DNA of 22,278 nucleotides from Krasilnikovozyma curviuscula (GCA_014825775.1 MVAQ01000301.1:1-22278); one strand, 5' to 3'; positions 1 to 9,981 are shown, counted from the stretch's first letter. The notes: a model not told the origin generated them from the sequence alone. Translations and numbers: made by a program.

Positions 1-202
1 GAAGCATATGATCTGTACGGTACTGATTTCCACATTGTAAAGCTGCCGCTGAAGACGGAGGAAGTTAGAGGTAGCGACAAACTGAAGGAGTTCAGTAAGG
101 TGTGTAACGACAGTTTTAGCTACTACTTGTCGTCCTGTTTGCTGAGTAACCTCTTCTTATTTGCAGATGTTGATCACTCCTTACGTCCCACCGAATGCGT
201 AG
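1..202 (+). CDS. GET3: GET3/ArsA-type tail-anchored protein targeting ATPase, C-terminal end only
   Basis: The window opens inside a coding exon (1-99, phase 0), followed by an intron at 100-166 (GTGTGT...TTGCAG, 67 bases) and a last exon at 167-202 ending in TAG. The 44 visible residues include [13 protein letters not shown] and [15 protein letters not shown], which match the conserved C-terminal segment of eukaryotic Get3 (the ASNA1/ArsA family). Get3 is a cytosolic homodimeric ATPase that receives newly made tail-anchored membrane proteins and hands them to the Get1/Get2 receptor at the ER. The ATPase P-loop, the zinc-binding CxxC and most of the client-binding region lie left of the window. 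A GTAAGG at 95 is an alternative donor, but splicing at 100 keeps the family-like EFSKML. The identification rests on remembered family sequence and is fairly secure for so short a piece. Confidence 0.8.
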
Positions 203-736
203 AAGTATGGACCTATAGGATGTGGAATATTGACCTGTGACAACTAACGGGCGGGACGCAAGACTTGCGCCAGTCTCGTTTGCGAGCGGCGCATAGGCAC
301 ACAGAACGGTCTGGCGGTCCATGCAGCTCAAGACCCTTTGTTGTCGGCTCCTTATGGGACTAAACGTTCAAGAACAGGACAAGCCTGAGCCAATAGACCT
401 GCAAGATCTTCTGCGTTCCTCACTTTCACCCATGGGTTTACTTACTACTTCACTACGGCACCATATTCAATCTTTTTTGTTTGCAAAGTAATTATCCCTC
501 TCCTCTTCACAAACTGGTATTTGTTTTTGAATGAATTTCATAAACAGCGGAGAGTTGAACTCCAGGATATTCGATACATTTACTCATATGCCCCTTTACA
601 ACACAACACGAGAAGAAAGATGTTTTGTATTTTTATTTTGAATGGTCGATGCAAAAAGGTATTATGAGTTCCGGTTGAGAGGACGGTTTTGGGTATCATT
701 GATGAGGATAGTGCATTTGGGGAGTGACTGGGCAGT
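203..736. other. Convergent intergenic region between GET3 and MET6
   Basis: This 534-base stretch lies between two stop codons on opposite strands and should hold both 3' untranslated regions. I see no ORF with coding character. It is rich in T and A near 470-545 and 590-660, as expected of 3' ends. Confidence 0.6.
632..637 (-). terminator. Candidate poly(A) signal for MET6
   Basis: The minus strand reads AATAAA here, about 100 bases downstream of the MET6 stop codon and inside an A/T-rich stretch. This is the canonical polyadenylation hexamer. Fungal signals are loose, so the match is suggestive only. Confidence 0.35.
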
Positions 737-3700
737 TTAGGCCTTGTTAGTCTCTCTGGCCCACTTGGCTCCGGCGACCAAGTTGGCAAGAGACTCTTCA
801 GTCTCCTTCCAGCCTCGGGTCTTCAAGCCACAATCCGGCTTTAAAAGAATATGGAGAAAAAGTATTAGAGAATAGGTTATGTTTAGGAGCGCCAGGAGTA
901 CTCACGTTGATCCAAAGGAGCTCGGGAGAGATGACAGTGAGCATCTCAGTGATTCTATCTTTAATTTCCTGCTCTCCAGGTACACGAGGGGAGTGGATAT
1001 CATACTAAAGCAAAAGACAGTCAATATCATTCACTACGAGGTGAATGTCGTGCATAAAGGTAACTTACAACACCAGGCCCAGCAGCGGAAGAGTAACCGA
1101 ACTTCTTGAAATCTTGGATAAGCTTCAAGTCAGCCTTAGCAGCCTCAATGGAGATGACATCAGTGTCGAGAGCTTTGATGGAGTTGAAGACTAGGAGAAG
1201 AAAGTTGAGTCAGTACGAGATAGCGCGTAATAATCGAGTTTGGATCCAGACTCAATACAGCTGGAACGAATACTCACTGTCACCGAAATCTGAGTAACAG
1301 AAGTGAGAGTGAATCTGGGTAGAGTCCTCAACGTTGGAAGTGGCCAATCTGAAAGAGTCTACGGCCCAGGTGAGGTATGAGTCCCAGTCAACTTTTCTCA
1401 ATGGCAGACCTTCTCTGATAGCTGGCTCATCAACCTGGATTGCAGTAACACCGGCATCTTGGAGATCCTTGACTTCATCACGGAGAGCAAGAGCCAATTG
1501 CTTGGACTGAACTTCACGGGAGACATCGATACGGGGGAAAGACCAATTGAGGATGGTGACTGGTCCAGTAAGCATACCCTTGACTGGCTTCTTGGTCAAA
1601 GATTGAGCGTAGGCAGACCATCTGACGGTCATTGGTCCGTCTCTGGAAACGTCGGAGACAATGATCGGGGGTCTGACACATCTAGAACCATCTGTCAAGT
1701 ACAATAAATAGATGGTCAGCATCAACTTGCACTGAATCTAGTAATATAAACGGTATCGAAGCCTTACAAGATTGAACCCAACCGTTTTGGGTGAAGATGA
1801 AACCGTTAAGCTGTTCACCGAAGTATTGAACCATGTCGTTTCTCTCTGGTTCACCGTGGACCAAAAGGTCGAGCTCGACCTTCTCCTGGAATCTGATGAC
1901 CTTCTCGACTTCCTCCTCCATAGCTTTCTCGTAGTCGGCAGTGCTGAGATCACCCTTGTTGAGCTTGGATCTGGCAAGACGGATCTCTTTGGTCTGTGGG
2001 AAAGAACCGATGGTGGTGGTTGGGAAAGCTGGAAGTTTGAGGTGGGCTTGTTGAGCAGCTTGTCTGACTGGGAAAGCTGATTTACGCTCATAGTCCTTTG
2101 GAGTGACAGCAGCAAGACGTTCTCTGACGGCGGAGTCGGACTTGGTCTCGAACTCTCTTCGAGCGGCGATGGCAGCCTTGTTATCAGCGAAGACCTTCTT
2201 TTGGGCCTCATCGGTGGATCCAGAAGCGGCGTGGGCGAGGGCAGCGACTTCAGCAGCCTTCTCAGTGGCGAAGGACAACCAAGAAGCTTGCTCCTCAGTG
2301 AGACGAGTTTCAGCAGCGAGAGTGACTGGGGTGTGGAGAAGGGAGGAGGAGGTAGCGACGATGACTCTGTCGGCACCAAGGGCAGAGATGACAGTTTGGG
2401 CGGTGGTCAAGGAAGCGTTGAGATCGTTCTTCCAGATGTTTCTTCCCGAGATCAAACCAAGGGAGAGGACGAGCTTGGTTGGTTTGATAGCCTCAACGAC
2501 AGCATCGAGCTGCTTTGGCTCACCACGCTCGGAGAGATCAATGTGGATACCGTAGACTGGGAGCTCCTTGACGAAGTCCAAAGAGCCACCGAGACGACCG
2601 AAGTAAGTAGTGAGGACAATCTTGGGAGCAACCTTGGAGAGGGCTTCGTAGGTGGACTTGAATTCAGCACCGAGAGTCTCGGCTCTGTCGAGGACAAGGA
2701 CTGGCTCGTCGATCTGGACATATTCGGCACCAGCTTCCTTCAACTGAGCCAAAACCTCCTCGTAGACCTTAACAAGCTTTGGAAGAGCCTGGAGTGGCTC
2801 GTAGCCTTCCTCAGCATCTCTGGCGGCCTTGGCGAAAGTAAGGAGAGTGATTGGACCCAAGACGACTGGCCTGGTGGTGATGCCGAGCTCCTTAGCCTCC
2901 TTGAACTCATCGAGGATGTAGTTGGTGGTGAGCTTGAAGTCGGTAGATCCAGAAATTTCTGGAACGATGAAGTGGTAGTTGGAGTCGAACCTGAAAAGCG
3001 AACGCGTTGAGTCAGTTGTCGGAGCAGCGTCGCCACCATGAAACGCTGGTAAACTCACCACTTCTTCATCTCCATGGCTTGCAAATCGATCTTCTTGGCT
3101 GGTTCCTGACGTCCTCGGCCCATAGCTGGAGCAAAAAAAAGTCCATTGGACCGTCCTCAGTCTAGGCTTTGAACTGCATTCAAGCGAGCAAGAAAAAAAA
3201 ACTTACCGAAGGAGATGTCGAGAGCAGAGAGACCTGACTTGGTGTATCTCTCTGGAATAATGTTGAACAAGGCAAGGTGATCAAGGACGTGATCGTAGAA
3301 AGAGAAATCACCACTGCGAAGATCAAAAACAAAAAAACTTGATGTGAGATGATGCGCTGGCAGAAGTAGTAAGAGAGTCAATACAATACGTACGTTGGGA
3401 TAAAGGTTACGCCAGCCTTTTGTTGGGTCTCCCATCTCTCCTTCTTGACCGCCTTAGCAGCAGCCTGGAGAGCCTCAGCATCGATCTTTCCAGCCCAGTA
3501 AGACTCGACGGCCTGCGATGAAAGAATATAGGGAAAAAAGTCAGTTCACAGCTTCGAAACTCAACAAAACGCTTAATCACACCTTTTTGATCTCTCTGTT
3601 AGGACCTGTGGGTTACAAGGCACAAGATGGCAAAGGGAACATCCAGACAGCGATGGAGAAGATGCGATGGAGGAACAGAACAGATGTCAGCTGGAGCTCT

Positions 3701-3774
3701 GCATCTCACAAAGATATCACATCAAACGGCTCACCGATTCTTGGGAAACCGAGAATAGCTGATGGGACAGACAT
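737..3774 (-). CDS. MET6: Cobalamin-independent methionine synthase (MetE family), ten exons
   Basis: Transfers a methyl group from 5-methyltetrahydropteroyl-polyglutamate to homocysteine, the last step of methionine synthesis, in the cytosol. Exons in transcription order: 3774-3735, 3605-3583, 3512-3394, 3313-3207, 3125-3059, 2990-1768, 1691-1278, 1190-1069, 1004-906, 838-737. All nine introns are GT-AG and every junction keeps frame, giving 771 aa against about 767 in yeast Met6. The N-terminus reads [18 protein letters not shown], typical of the family. Other signatures are [25 protein letters not shown] and [14 protein letters not shown]. The expected zinc ligands are visible: H656 and C658 in [12 protein letters not shown]680, and C741 in [11 protein letters not shown], with the same spacing (24 and 85 residues) as in E. 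coli MetE. The ATG at 3774 gives [14 protein letters not shown]. No frameshift or missing residue was found. Its start faces the 3' end of the next minus-strand gene. Confidence 0.97.
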
Positions 3775-4247
3775 CTTGGTATGTGAATGGGAAATGTGGG
3801 TGGGGGAAACAGCTGAACGTGTTGGCGAACTCGATTTTTTTGCTCACAAACTTTTGATGTGGCAAATCACGCATTTTTCTCGTCCCATTCACATTGCCAA
3901 TCGGCCCTGTAGGGCGAAAACTTCTATCGCCTTCGATATGACCTTTAGTAGTAACATTTTTATCATAATCTATCAAGTGCTATCTTCCCAGATCTTATCT
4001 TCAGGTCCTGGGACCGGGGTGACCTCGACTTGGGACAGTAAATACCGTGAGGGTGCCGTTCCCCGGCTTTCGGCAAGGCGACGGTCTCTTCGCAGTGAAA
4101 GAAAACAATAGAATGCATGGTCGTCACGAAAAGGCAAGAAAAACATTAAGAACACAGCACAGAGACAAGTACAACGAAAAATTGACAGAGACCTCAAGAG
4201 CTGTAAAAAACCAAACTAAATGGCCCCTCGCGCGGAAGTAAACATAA
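3775..4247 (-). promoter_or_regulatory. MET6 5' leader and promoter region
   Basis: This 473-base stretch separates the MET6 start (3774) from the stop of the next minus-strand gene (4248), so it should contain the MET6 promoter and the upstream gene's 3' UTR. No coding signature is visible on either strand. I looked for the CACGTG-type site used in yeast methionine genes and did not find it. A nested inverted repeat at 4003-4025 (AGGTC...GACCT around GGTCCtgGGACC) is the only ordered element seen. Confidence 0.5.
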
Positions 4248-7246
4248 CTACGCTTGATCGAGAGCAGGAACATCGTTCAAGGTAGCAGCAGTGGTAGCGT
4301 GTCTTTTCGCAGCAGCCTCACACTTCTTCACTCTAAGCCTCGCAGCTTCGAGCACCATCCTCTCGCGGTTGGCAGCGGGAACGCTCGTTTTACCGCCCGC
4401 ACCTCTGCCAGCACCACCGCTGACGCTCTTACGAGGGACGACGGTCGTCGACGCTTTAGCTTGGACTCTCTTTCGAGGTGTATGTGACATTGATATTCTA
4501 GGTTGGACCTGAGGAGCATTGGAGGTGATGGCCGCTAATGGCTTTTGAGACTGTTTCATGTGAGATGGAAACGCAGTGGTGACCAGTGAGACGTTTGGTG
4601 GTGATGGGATTTTTCCTGGGACTGGAGACTCATTGGATATTTTATCATGAACGACAAGATTAGCGGCAGTTGCTGGGAAGAGGATTGGTTTTCTGGCGAT
4701 TTTTTGTTGTGATTTGGCAGCGGTTGGTCTAGGAGTGGAAGATGCGGATGGTTTTCCAGACATCGATGGAACAGCGACAAAGTCGTCAATCATCATTGTC
4801 TGCCAGCTAGATGAACTAGGGATCCTCTTGTGTTGGTACAACTTCATGGGTCCCGGTGAATATAGCTTCCCAGCGTGACCACTGGAGAATGGAGATTGCG
4901 GTGGTCGATAAGTAGCTTGCATTCTCGCAAGAGAAGAAGCTGTAGGAGCTGTGACTCTACTACTGCTAGCAACCGTGGCCTTTGAGAACGATTTACTTGG
5001 AGTTGGGCCGAAAGAAACGCTCGAAGTAACTGACTTCTCAGCGAGTGATCCGCGAGAGGTCGAACGATGCATTGCCGTGCTCTTGAATGAAGAAGGCATC
5101 AGTGGTCTTGAGGAGTACGAAGCAGTTGCTCGTGGGACTGAAGGTCTTGGAATTGTAGTTGAAGTGCTGTCTCGGAGGATGGTCGAGTTTGGTGGTGAGG
5201 GAAGGGGTTGGAAGTGAGAGGCTGGTGGTGGGTGGTGAGGCTTCAGGGACTTTTCACTACCACATACATCAAGACTACACTCAGTTTTAACAGCTGAAGT
5301 AGGTATTCTTGGTGCAGGAACACCGCCCTGTCGTCGTATAGCAGCGTTACTGCTTCTTCTAGCCTTGTTTTTCTGCAACGTTCTTCTGATGGCAGCTCTC
5401 TCTTCGTCTGTCAAACCAGACGACTTCTTCGACTCTTCCTGGAGAGCTATTCTCTTGGCACCATTTAAAAAACTTCTTGAGTCTGAAAAGTCGAGTTTTG
5501 TGCGTTTAGCTGACGGTTCGACGGATGTGGTGACAGCTGGAGTGGTAGCTGGTCTTGAAGCAACCGCAAACTTCGAGGAGGATGAGGGTTTCTTCGGTCT
5601 CGACGACAGGGAGAATACTTGTCGAACTTGTCTAGCAGCATACGAATCAGCAATAGATGGGAGGCTGACAGCAAATAAGGAAGAATTTTGATCAGTAACA
5701 TAGGAGATAGGAGGATCTCTCTCAGACGTACTTGTCGAACAGTTTTTTGTGATCTTCTTCGAATCTTCTTTTTCCTTTTCCTTTTTCAGAAGATTCAAAA
5801 TCCACACCGCCTTTTATTGCACCAAACGTCTTCTTGACCTCGTTAACGCTTGTTGGAATCTTAAAAGCAGACCCGACACCATCTCCCATTCTCTCCTTCA
5901 TCAGGGCCATCATGTCTGCCTGCGCATTTGTGAATGCAGCATTTGAAAGAGAGAATCTGGGTGAGCCGATGAGCTCCTGGGTTTTGCTGGACTGTTGGAG
6001 CAATGCCTGATGCCGAGGAGAAGGATAGCCACCTGGTGCAACCTGAGCAGGCGGAATCGGAATTGAAGGATAAATCTGACGTTGATCGTTGGTTAACCTG
6101 ATTCGATCTGCCAAAACCTCATCATCAGTGTCAATCGCGTTTGAAGTTGATAACTCTCCCATGATCCTCATTGAGTCTGAGAACTTGAGCGTCTTCGTTT
6201 GAGCTGCGTCGCTTCCGAGCATTGAAAGGGCAGACTTCTTACGAACGACGGTACGTCCGGATGATCCCGCCGACGTGGTTGAAGGAGGTGAAGATTTATT
6301 TGAAACTGTCGATGCGATTGAGCCGTTGGATACAGAAGATACGACTAGACGGATTGTTTGAGGGAGGTCTGCATCGATCCCCTCTCCTGGTCGAGGGTGG
6401 ACAGCTCGAGGAATACCGGGTGCTGGAGAAGATCTCCTTGGAGCAAGCCAGATTTGTGGTTCATCTTCCTTTGCCTCCTGGACCGAGTGCGTCAATGGGG
6501 TTTTGCCCATGAGAGAGGACAGCGTCTTCAACGTGAATATGGAGCTTTTGGTGGATCGAGTATGGTCTCTGCTGGATGCTCCTTGAAAATGAAAGAAGCA
6601 CAGGGGTTGTCAGAAGAATAATTCAGCTGTGCGGCTCAATTCTGAAACTCACCAAATTCGCCAGTGTTGCTGCCCATTTCGTCAACCGCTTTCCCGTTAA
6701 CTGCACTCTTCCAAGTCCCTCTGCTAACATTAGCATCCTCATCTCTTGAGTCATCAGGCCCCTCAATCACAGACCAAGCTTCGGACGGCCTCGAGGACAA
6801 CCCTCGAACCGCAGGCTGTAATTCCACTTGCTCAAGGTCGGCGGATCCTGCTTCGAAGAACGGATCTGTTTCGGCTGTTGGTGGTAGAGTAGAAGCATAT
6901 TCTTTGAGTTTAGATAGTAAGACTGGCTTCTATATGAAGTAGAAGGATTCAGCTGAATTCGCCCAAGAACGCAATAATGGATGTTCATTGACTGACGGTG
7001 TCCCTGCTGGCCGTGCTAATTTTGTGAATCTTACAGAGCTTCAAGAGCTGAGCCTTTTGTACTATATGAATGCAACATTTAAGCACAAGCTTATTCTAAT
7101 CCAGTAGAAGTGATTGGTACTTACAGCTCCCAAGAATCGGACTTGGCGAGAAATAAATGGGGAAGGAAACGTTCAGCTCGTCTGTGTTTCAACAAGTCTC
7201 TGAACAGCACATCTCACCTGTTGAAGAGAACCAAATGATCCTCCAT
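4248..7246 (-). CDS. Large Ser-rich protein of unknown function with 5' microexons
   Basis: I do not recognise this protein. The preferred model is exons 7246-7218 (29 nt), 7141-7125 (17 nt), 7061-7035 (27 nt), 6874-6653, 6581-5732 and 5664-4248, all GT-AG and in frame, giving 853 aa. The last three exons are secure because codons run through their junctions. The 5' part is less certain: a second in-frame model ends the third exon at 6997 (donor GTCAGT) and starts the fourth at 6929. The protein begins MEDHLVLFNSPILGS and is rich in Ser, Pro, Thr and basic residues, so probably disordered. The exon 5/6 junction joins EEDHKKLFDN to LPSIADSYAARQVRQ, a charged block with the look of a conserved motif. 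A basic segment, LTDEERAAIRRTLQKNKARR, follows, and the C-terminus is basic, then Ala-rich. A nuclear or chromosome-associated role would fit the composition, but that is a guess. Confidence 0.75.
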
Positions 7247-7289
7247 CTTGAGTCAGCTCGAGAATAGTATCAGGAAATGGAATGGCGGT

Positions 7290-7403
7290 TCAAGACGTGC
7301 TTGCTTTTGCGTGTGGATTAAGTTGAGTGACCTCTACATCAGTGGCGAAGTTGTCTATTTGTAGTGTAACAAGAGGAGCAATTGAAGGATATCTATTGGT
7401 CAT
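7290..7403 (-). other. Candidate 37-codon upstream ORF in the leader of the Ser-rich gene
   Basis: On the minus strand an ATG at 7403 opens a 37-codon reading frame ending in TGA at 7290-7292, 43 bases before the proposed ATG at 7246 and out of frame with it. If transcription starts upstream of 7403 this would be a uORF that could limit translation of the main gene. It could also be a chance ORF in the 170-base gap to the neighbouring gene. No family is recognised. Confidence 0.25.
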
Positions 7404-7416
7404 AATATCATTAGCT

Positions 7417-7617
7417 TCAGAGTCTCATCTTTAAAGCTGAACTGTCGGCGGGTTGTATCGCAACGTGCGCAGTCAGGCAGGCATCATCCGCTGGAAGGTA
7501 CAGATCGTCAGGGTCTGGCTTACATTGTTCCAGGGAGGTGAGAACTATGAAAACAATGGAGGAAAGTATGTGAGATAGGACCGAAATTGGTCAGAAAGTT
7601 AACTCACTCTGAGAACG
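7417..7617 (-). other. In-frame continuation of the F-box-like gene beyond its TGA
   Basis: After the TGA at 7618-7620 the same frame runs three more codons, reaches a consensus donor (GTGAGT at 7607-7602), skips a 63-base interval ending TTTTCATAG, and re-enters in phase as a 41-codon open stretch at 7544-7417 that ends in TGA. The translated piece begins ILTSLEQCKPDPDDLYLPADD, which looks coding. It could be a 3' portion cut off by a nonsense change, a readthrough extension, an exon reached by a different splice, or chance in a 3' UTR with an intron. Confidence 0.35.
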
Positions 7618-8838
7618 TCAGATCTTTGTTTTCTCGACAAACCCCTCAATTATTAGACTTCTACGAAGAGTAGAGCTTTTCTTCTCGTACTGACTCCCAC
7701 CAAAAATTTGCTGATCAGTTCAAATGAAGTAAAGGAAATGAGTGAAAGTCAAAGCGTACTTACTTCAATCTCGTTTAAATCTGCTACTCCTCTGTCCCAG
7801 CTTTCTCGGGTTAGAAACTCCATCTGAACACAATCACCACCTCGTATATCCCGCCTAAATGCCGCCTCCTTCGCAAATTTGAATTTCTCCCCAAACACCA
7901 CCTCGTCGTCTTCAGAGATGACGACCCTGTAATCTACGCCCTGCATCAAGTGGTTGACCCAGAACGGAAGCTTCGACAATGCGGACTTGACATGTCCCTC
8001 ACTCATTTTCGAGCTCATGTAATGGTCAACGTCAAATGGTGGGAGGAGAGATGGTGATGCTGTGTCGCTTGAGTCACCCTCGCCCACGGGGCGATACAAG
8101 AACAGCTCTGATCTCCCTTGAAGGACAACCAGCTCCAAGTTCGAACAGCCCAAGTAATCGAACGCGCACTTCCATAACCATTCAACTGGGGGAGATTTAG
8201 CGCTGTTGGTATTGATTTGTTGATGAGGGAGTAAGTCGACCAACTTGACAAGCTTGGCTAACCAGAGAAGCGGCCCAACCTTCACGAGATCATATTTTCC
8301 GCTGTAGATGGCAACAACGGTGACGACTGAGAGCCTCGGTAAAAGTTGAGTGAGTTTCTTGAATGTGAGCTGTGATTGGTACACATCCCAGAACTCGTCT
8401 GGCCACCAGCGGCGGTTCCCTAGAATTGAAAGATCTTCCACCAGACCAAGCCCTTGTCTTGTGAATGATGACATAGTGGATGTGTCTTGAAGTTCAGTCT
8501 CAAGAAGGTTGTAGAAGGCGAGCAAAGACTCTTCGTTTGGCAAGATGACATGTTGGTAGAGATGTCGAGAGTATCGGCGGCAGATGGCTTTGGAGAGGAG
8601 AAGGACGCTGACTTTGGTGTCTTGAGAGCACCAGGAGATAATTCTCTCTATGATACTGAGTGCCGGGCTGAAGGAAGACGTCGTAGGTGCATGGATGGCT
8701 GCAATGGGAGAAGTGCGTGCTGGTTTAGGAGTAATCCTTCGAGGTAAAGAGGAAACCTGTTGAGTGTAATACAATAGGCCCCAGGTCAGAACTAGAAGCA
8801 ATGTTCATATTGTCCTTGACACAAACCTTTGGTGGCAT
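7618..8838 (-). CDS. F-box-like domain protein, three exons
   Basis: Exons are 8838-8827 (MPPK), 8756-7764 and 7710-7618, separated by GT-AG introns of 70 and 53 bases, giving 365 aa. I start at 8838 because MPPK joins in frame to VSSLPRRITPKP across a good CAACAG acceptor; the longer unspliced reading would start inside intron sequence. Residues about 35-80 (IIERIISWCSQDTKVSVLLLSKAICRRYSRHLYQHVIL) resemble fungal F-box-like segments, which bind Skp1 in SCF ubiquitin ligases; the classic LP start of the F-box is weak. The rest looks like the leucine-rich, poorly conserved body common in this lineage-expanded family. The final exon ends TLRRSLIIEGFV...I and then TGA, but the same frame remains open beyond the stop (see the exon at 7417-7544). 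The substrate is unknown. Confidence 0.7.
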
Positions 8839-8978
8839 CGTCTAAGCCCGCGAAAACAATGAGGGTCAGAAGGACAGAAGGGAAGTTCTGCACTTGTTCC
8901 ACTCACTACTACCAATTTTGAAGGACGACGAAGAATTCATTCAAGTCTTCTCAAACTCTCTGAGCGTTGTCGACAGGG

Positions 8979-9565
8979 ATGGGCTCCCTCGAATGTGTCG
9001 TGAAGATGCTTCCCTCGCTCGTTCTCTGCAAGACAAATCAGCAGCTAGAGCTTGCAGACACAATGGAGAGGATCACCCCGGATGATGATAACACTTTCAC
9101 CTCTGCCTTGGCTGTCCTCAACGTAATCAAGGAACAGAAACTGGATGCACATGGGGCCGTGAGCTTCGTCGATGGACTAAACTTCTCCTACGTAGATCCA
9201 AGCCCACTCACAATTCCACTGTGGTGCAAGCAGCTAGTATGTATGTCTCAAGTTGTACAGGTCGAGGCACTGGTGCTCTTCTTCATTATAAATCTTCCAG
9301 TGTTGCTGGGGGTTACTCTTCGAGTGAGTGAGGCGTATCAATCTAGTTTCACTTTTTGTCTAGCTGCATGGCTGGTCGACATATTCTTTTGCTTTCGTTC
9401 AGTTTTGCGGCCTTGTCTTATTGGAATTGGAATTATTGGAAAGAGTTCACATCTTTGCGCACTGCATCAGCGAATACTACTGACACGCCGGACCCTTCGA
9501 ATATACGTACTGGTTTCTCCATCATTTGTTTTGATATCGCCGAGAAAGAGACTGTAATTCTGTGA
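8979..9565 (+). CDS. Possible gene of unknown function, three exons
   Basis: An ATG at 8979 opens an 86-codon stretch (8979-9236) that ends at a GTATGT donor. Joining it to 9301-9323 and 9364-9565 through GT-AG introns of 64 and 40 bases keeps one frame to a TGA at 9563-9565, giving 160 aa. The start is MGSLECVVKMLP and the end is TGFSIICFDIAEKETVIL. A hydrophobic stretch (HILLLSFSFAALSYW) lies near residues 97-111. Without splicing, the same ATG gives a longer, very hydrophobic reading to 9557, which may be an artefact of T-rich introns. I recognise no family in either version. It is divergent from the F-box-like gene 140 bases away. The second intron is short and the middle exon is only 23 bases, so the model is weak. 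Confidence 0.35.
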
Positions 9566-9612
9566 AAAGATGAGAGCTCGAAAAGCCAGAAGTTGGGTGT
9601 TTGAATAAAGTG

Positions 9613-9717
9613 ATGATAGCGTTCCGATTATTGTCTGCAGCAGCTCTTTTGATTGATGCGAATGGTGTGGCTTTGCCATCTGCGCAACTCAACCCTTCTA
9701 CCTATATTTCAATCTGA
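9613..9717 (+). CDS. Small ORF with signal-peptide-like N-terminus, 34 aa
   Basis: An ATG at 9613 opens a 34-codon frame reading MIAFRLLSAAALL followed by DANGVALPSAQ and a short polar tail, ending in TGA. A positive charge, a short hydrophobic core and small residues before a possible cleavage site resemble a fungal secretion signal. It may be a genuine tiny secreted peptide, the first exon of a lost or unmodelled secreted protein, or chance. No continuation exon was convincing, and the stretch 9718-9840 shows nothing coding. Confidence 0.25.
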   Translation: MIAFRLLSAAALLIDANGVALPSAQLNPSTYISI

Positions 9718-9981
9718 CAAAGATACAAGGATTGTGAACTTCGGTTCTGCGTTGGGATGAACCGGCTCGCCAATGGCCGTTGGCGTCTTGCTGATTGAGA
9801 TTCGTATGTATATCTCAGCTTGTTGCTAAGTCCTGAAGTGTGATCCCATCGGCTTGTGCTACCACTTTCTCCAAATCGAGTTTATCTTCAGTCACATTGT
9901 GGTTTACAATCCTTCCATTTGAAGGAATCTCTCTCCCCACAGAGTGCATACTCACTGATCAACGATCAACACCACACTCGC

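Noticed and set aside
1738..2379. Second minus-strand frame of 213 codons inside MET6
   Set aside because: It is a frame-shifted shadow of the MET6 exon and is rich in Ser/Pro/Arg, as expected of a shifted reading.
2103..3010. Long open frames on the plus strand across MET6, including one of 269 codons
   Set aside because: They run antisense to the largest MET6 exon, whose translation matches the MetE family throughout. Biased codon use in a highly expressed gene readily opens antisense frames.
3518..4111. 197-codon plus-strand frame over the MET6 start and promoter
   Set aside because: It covers MET6 exons 1 and 2 in antisense and then promoter sequence, with no recognisable protein character.
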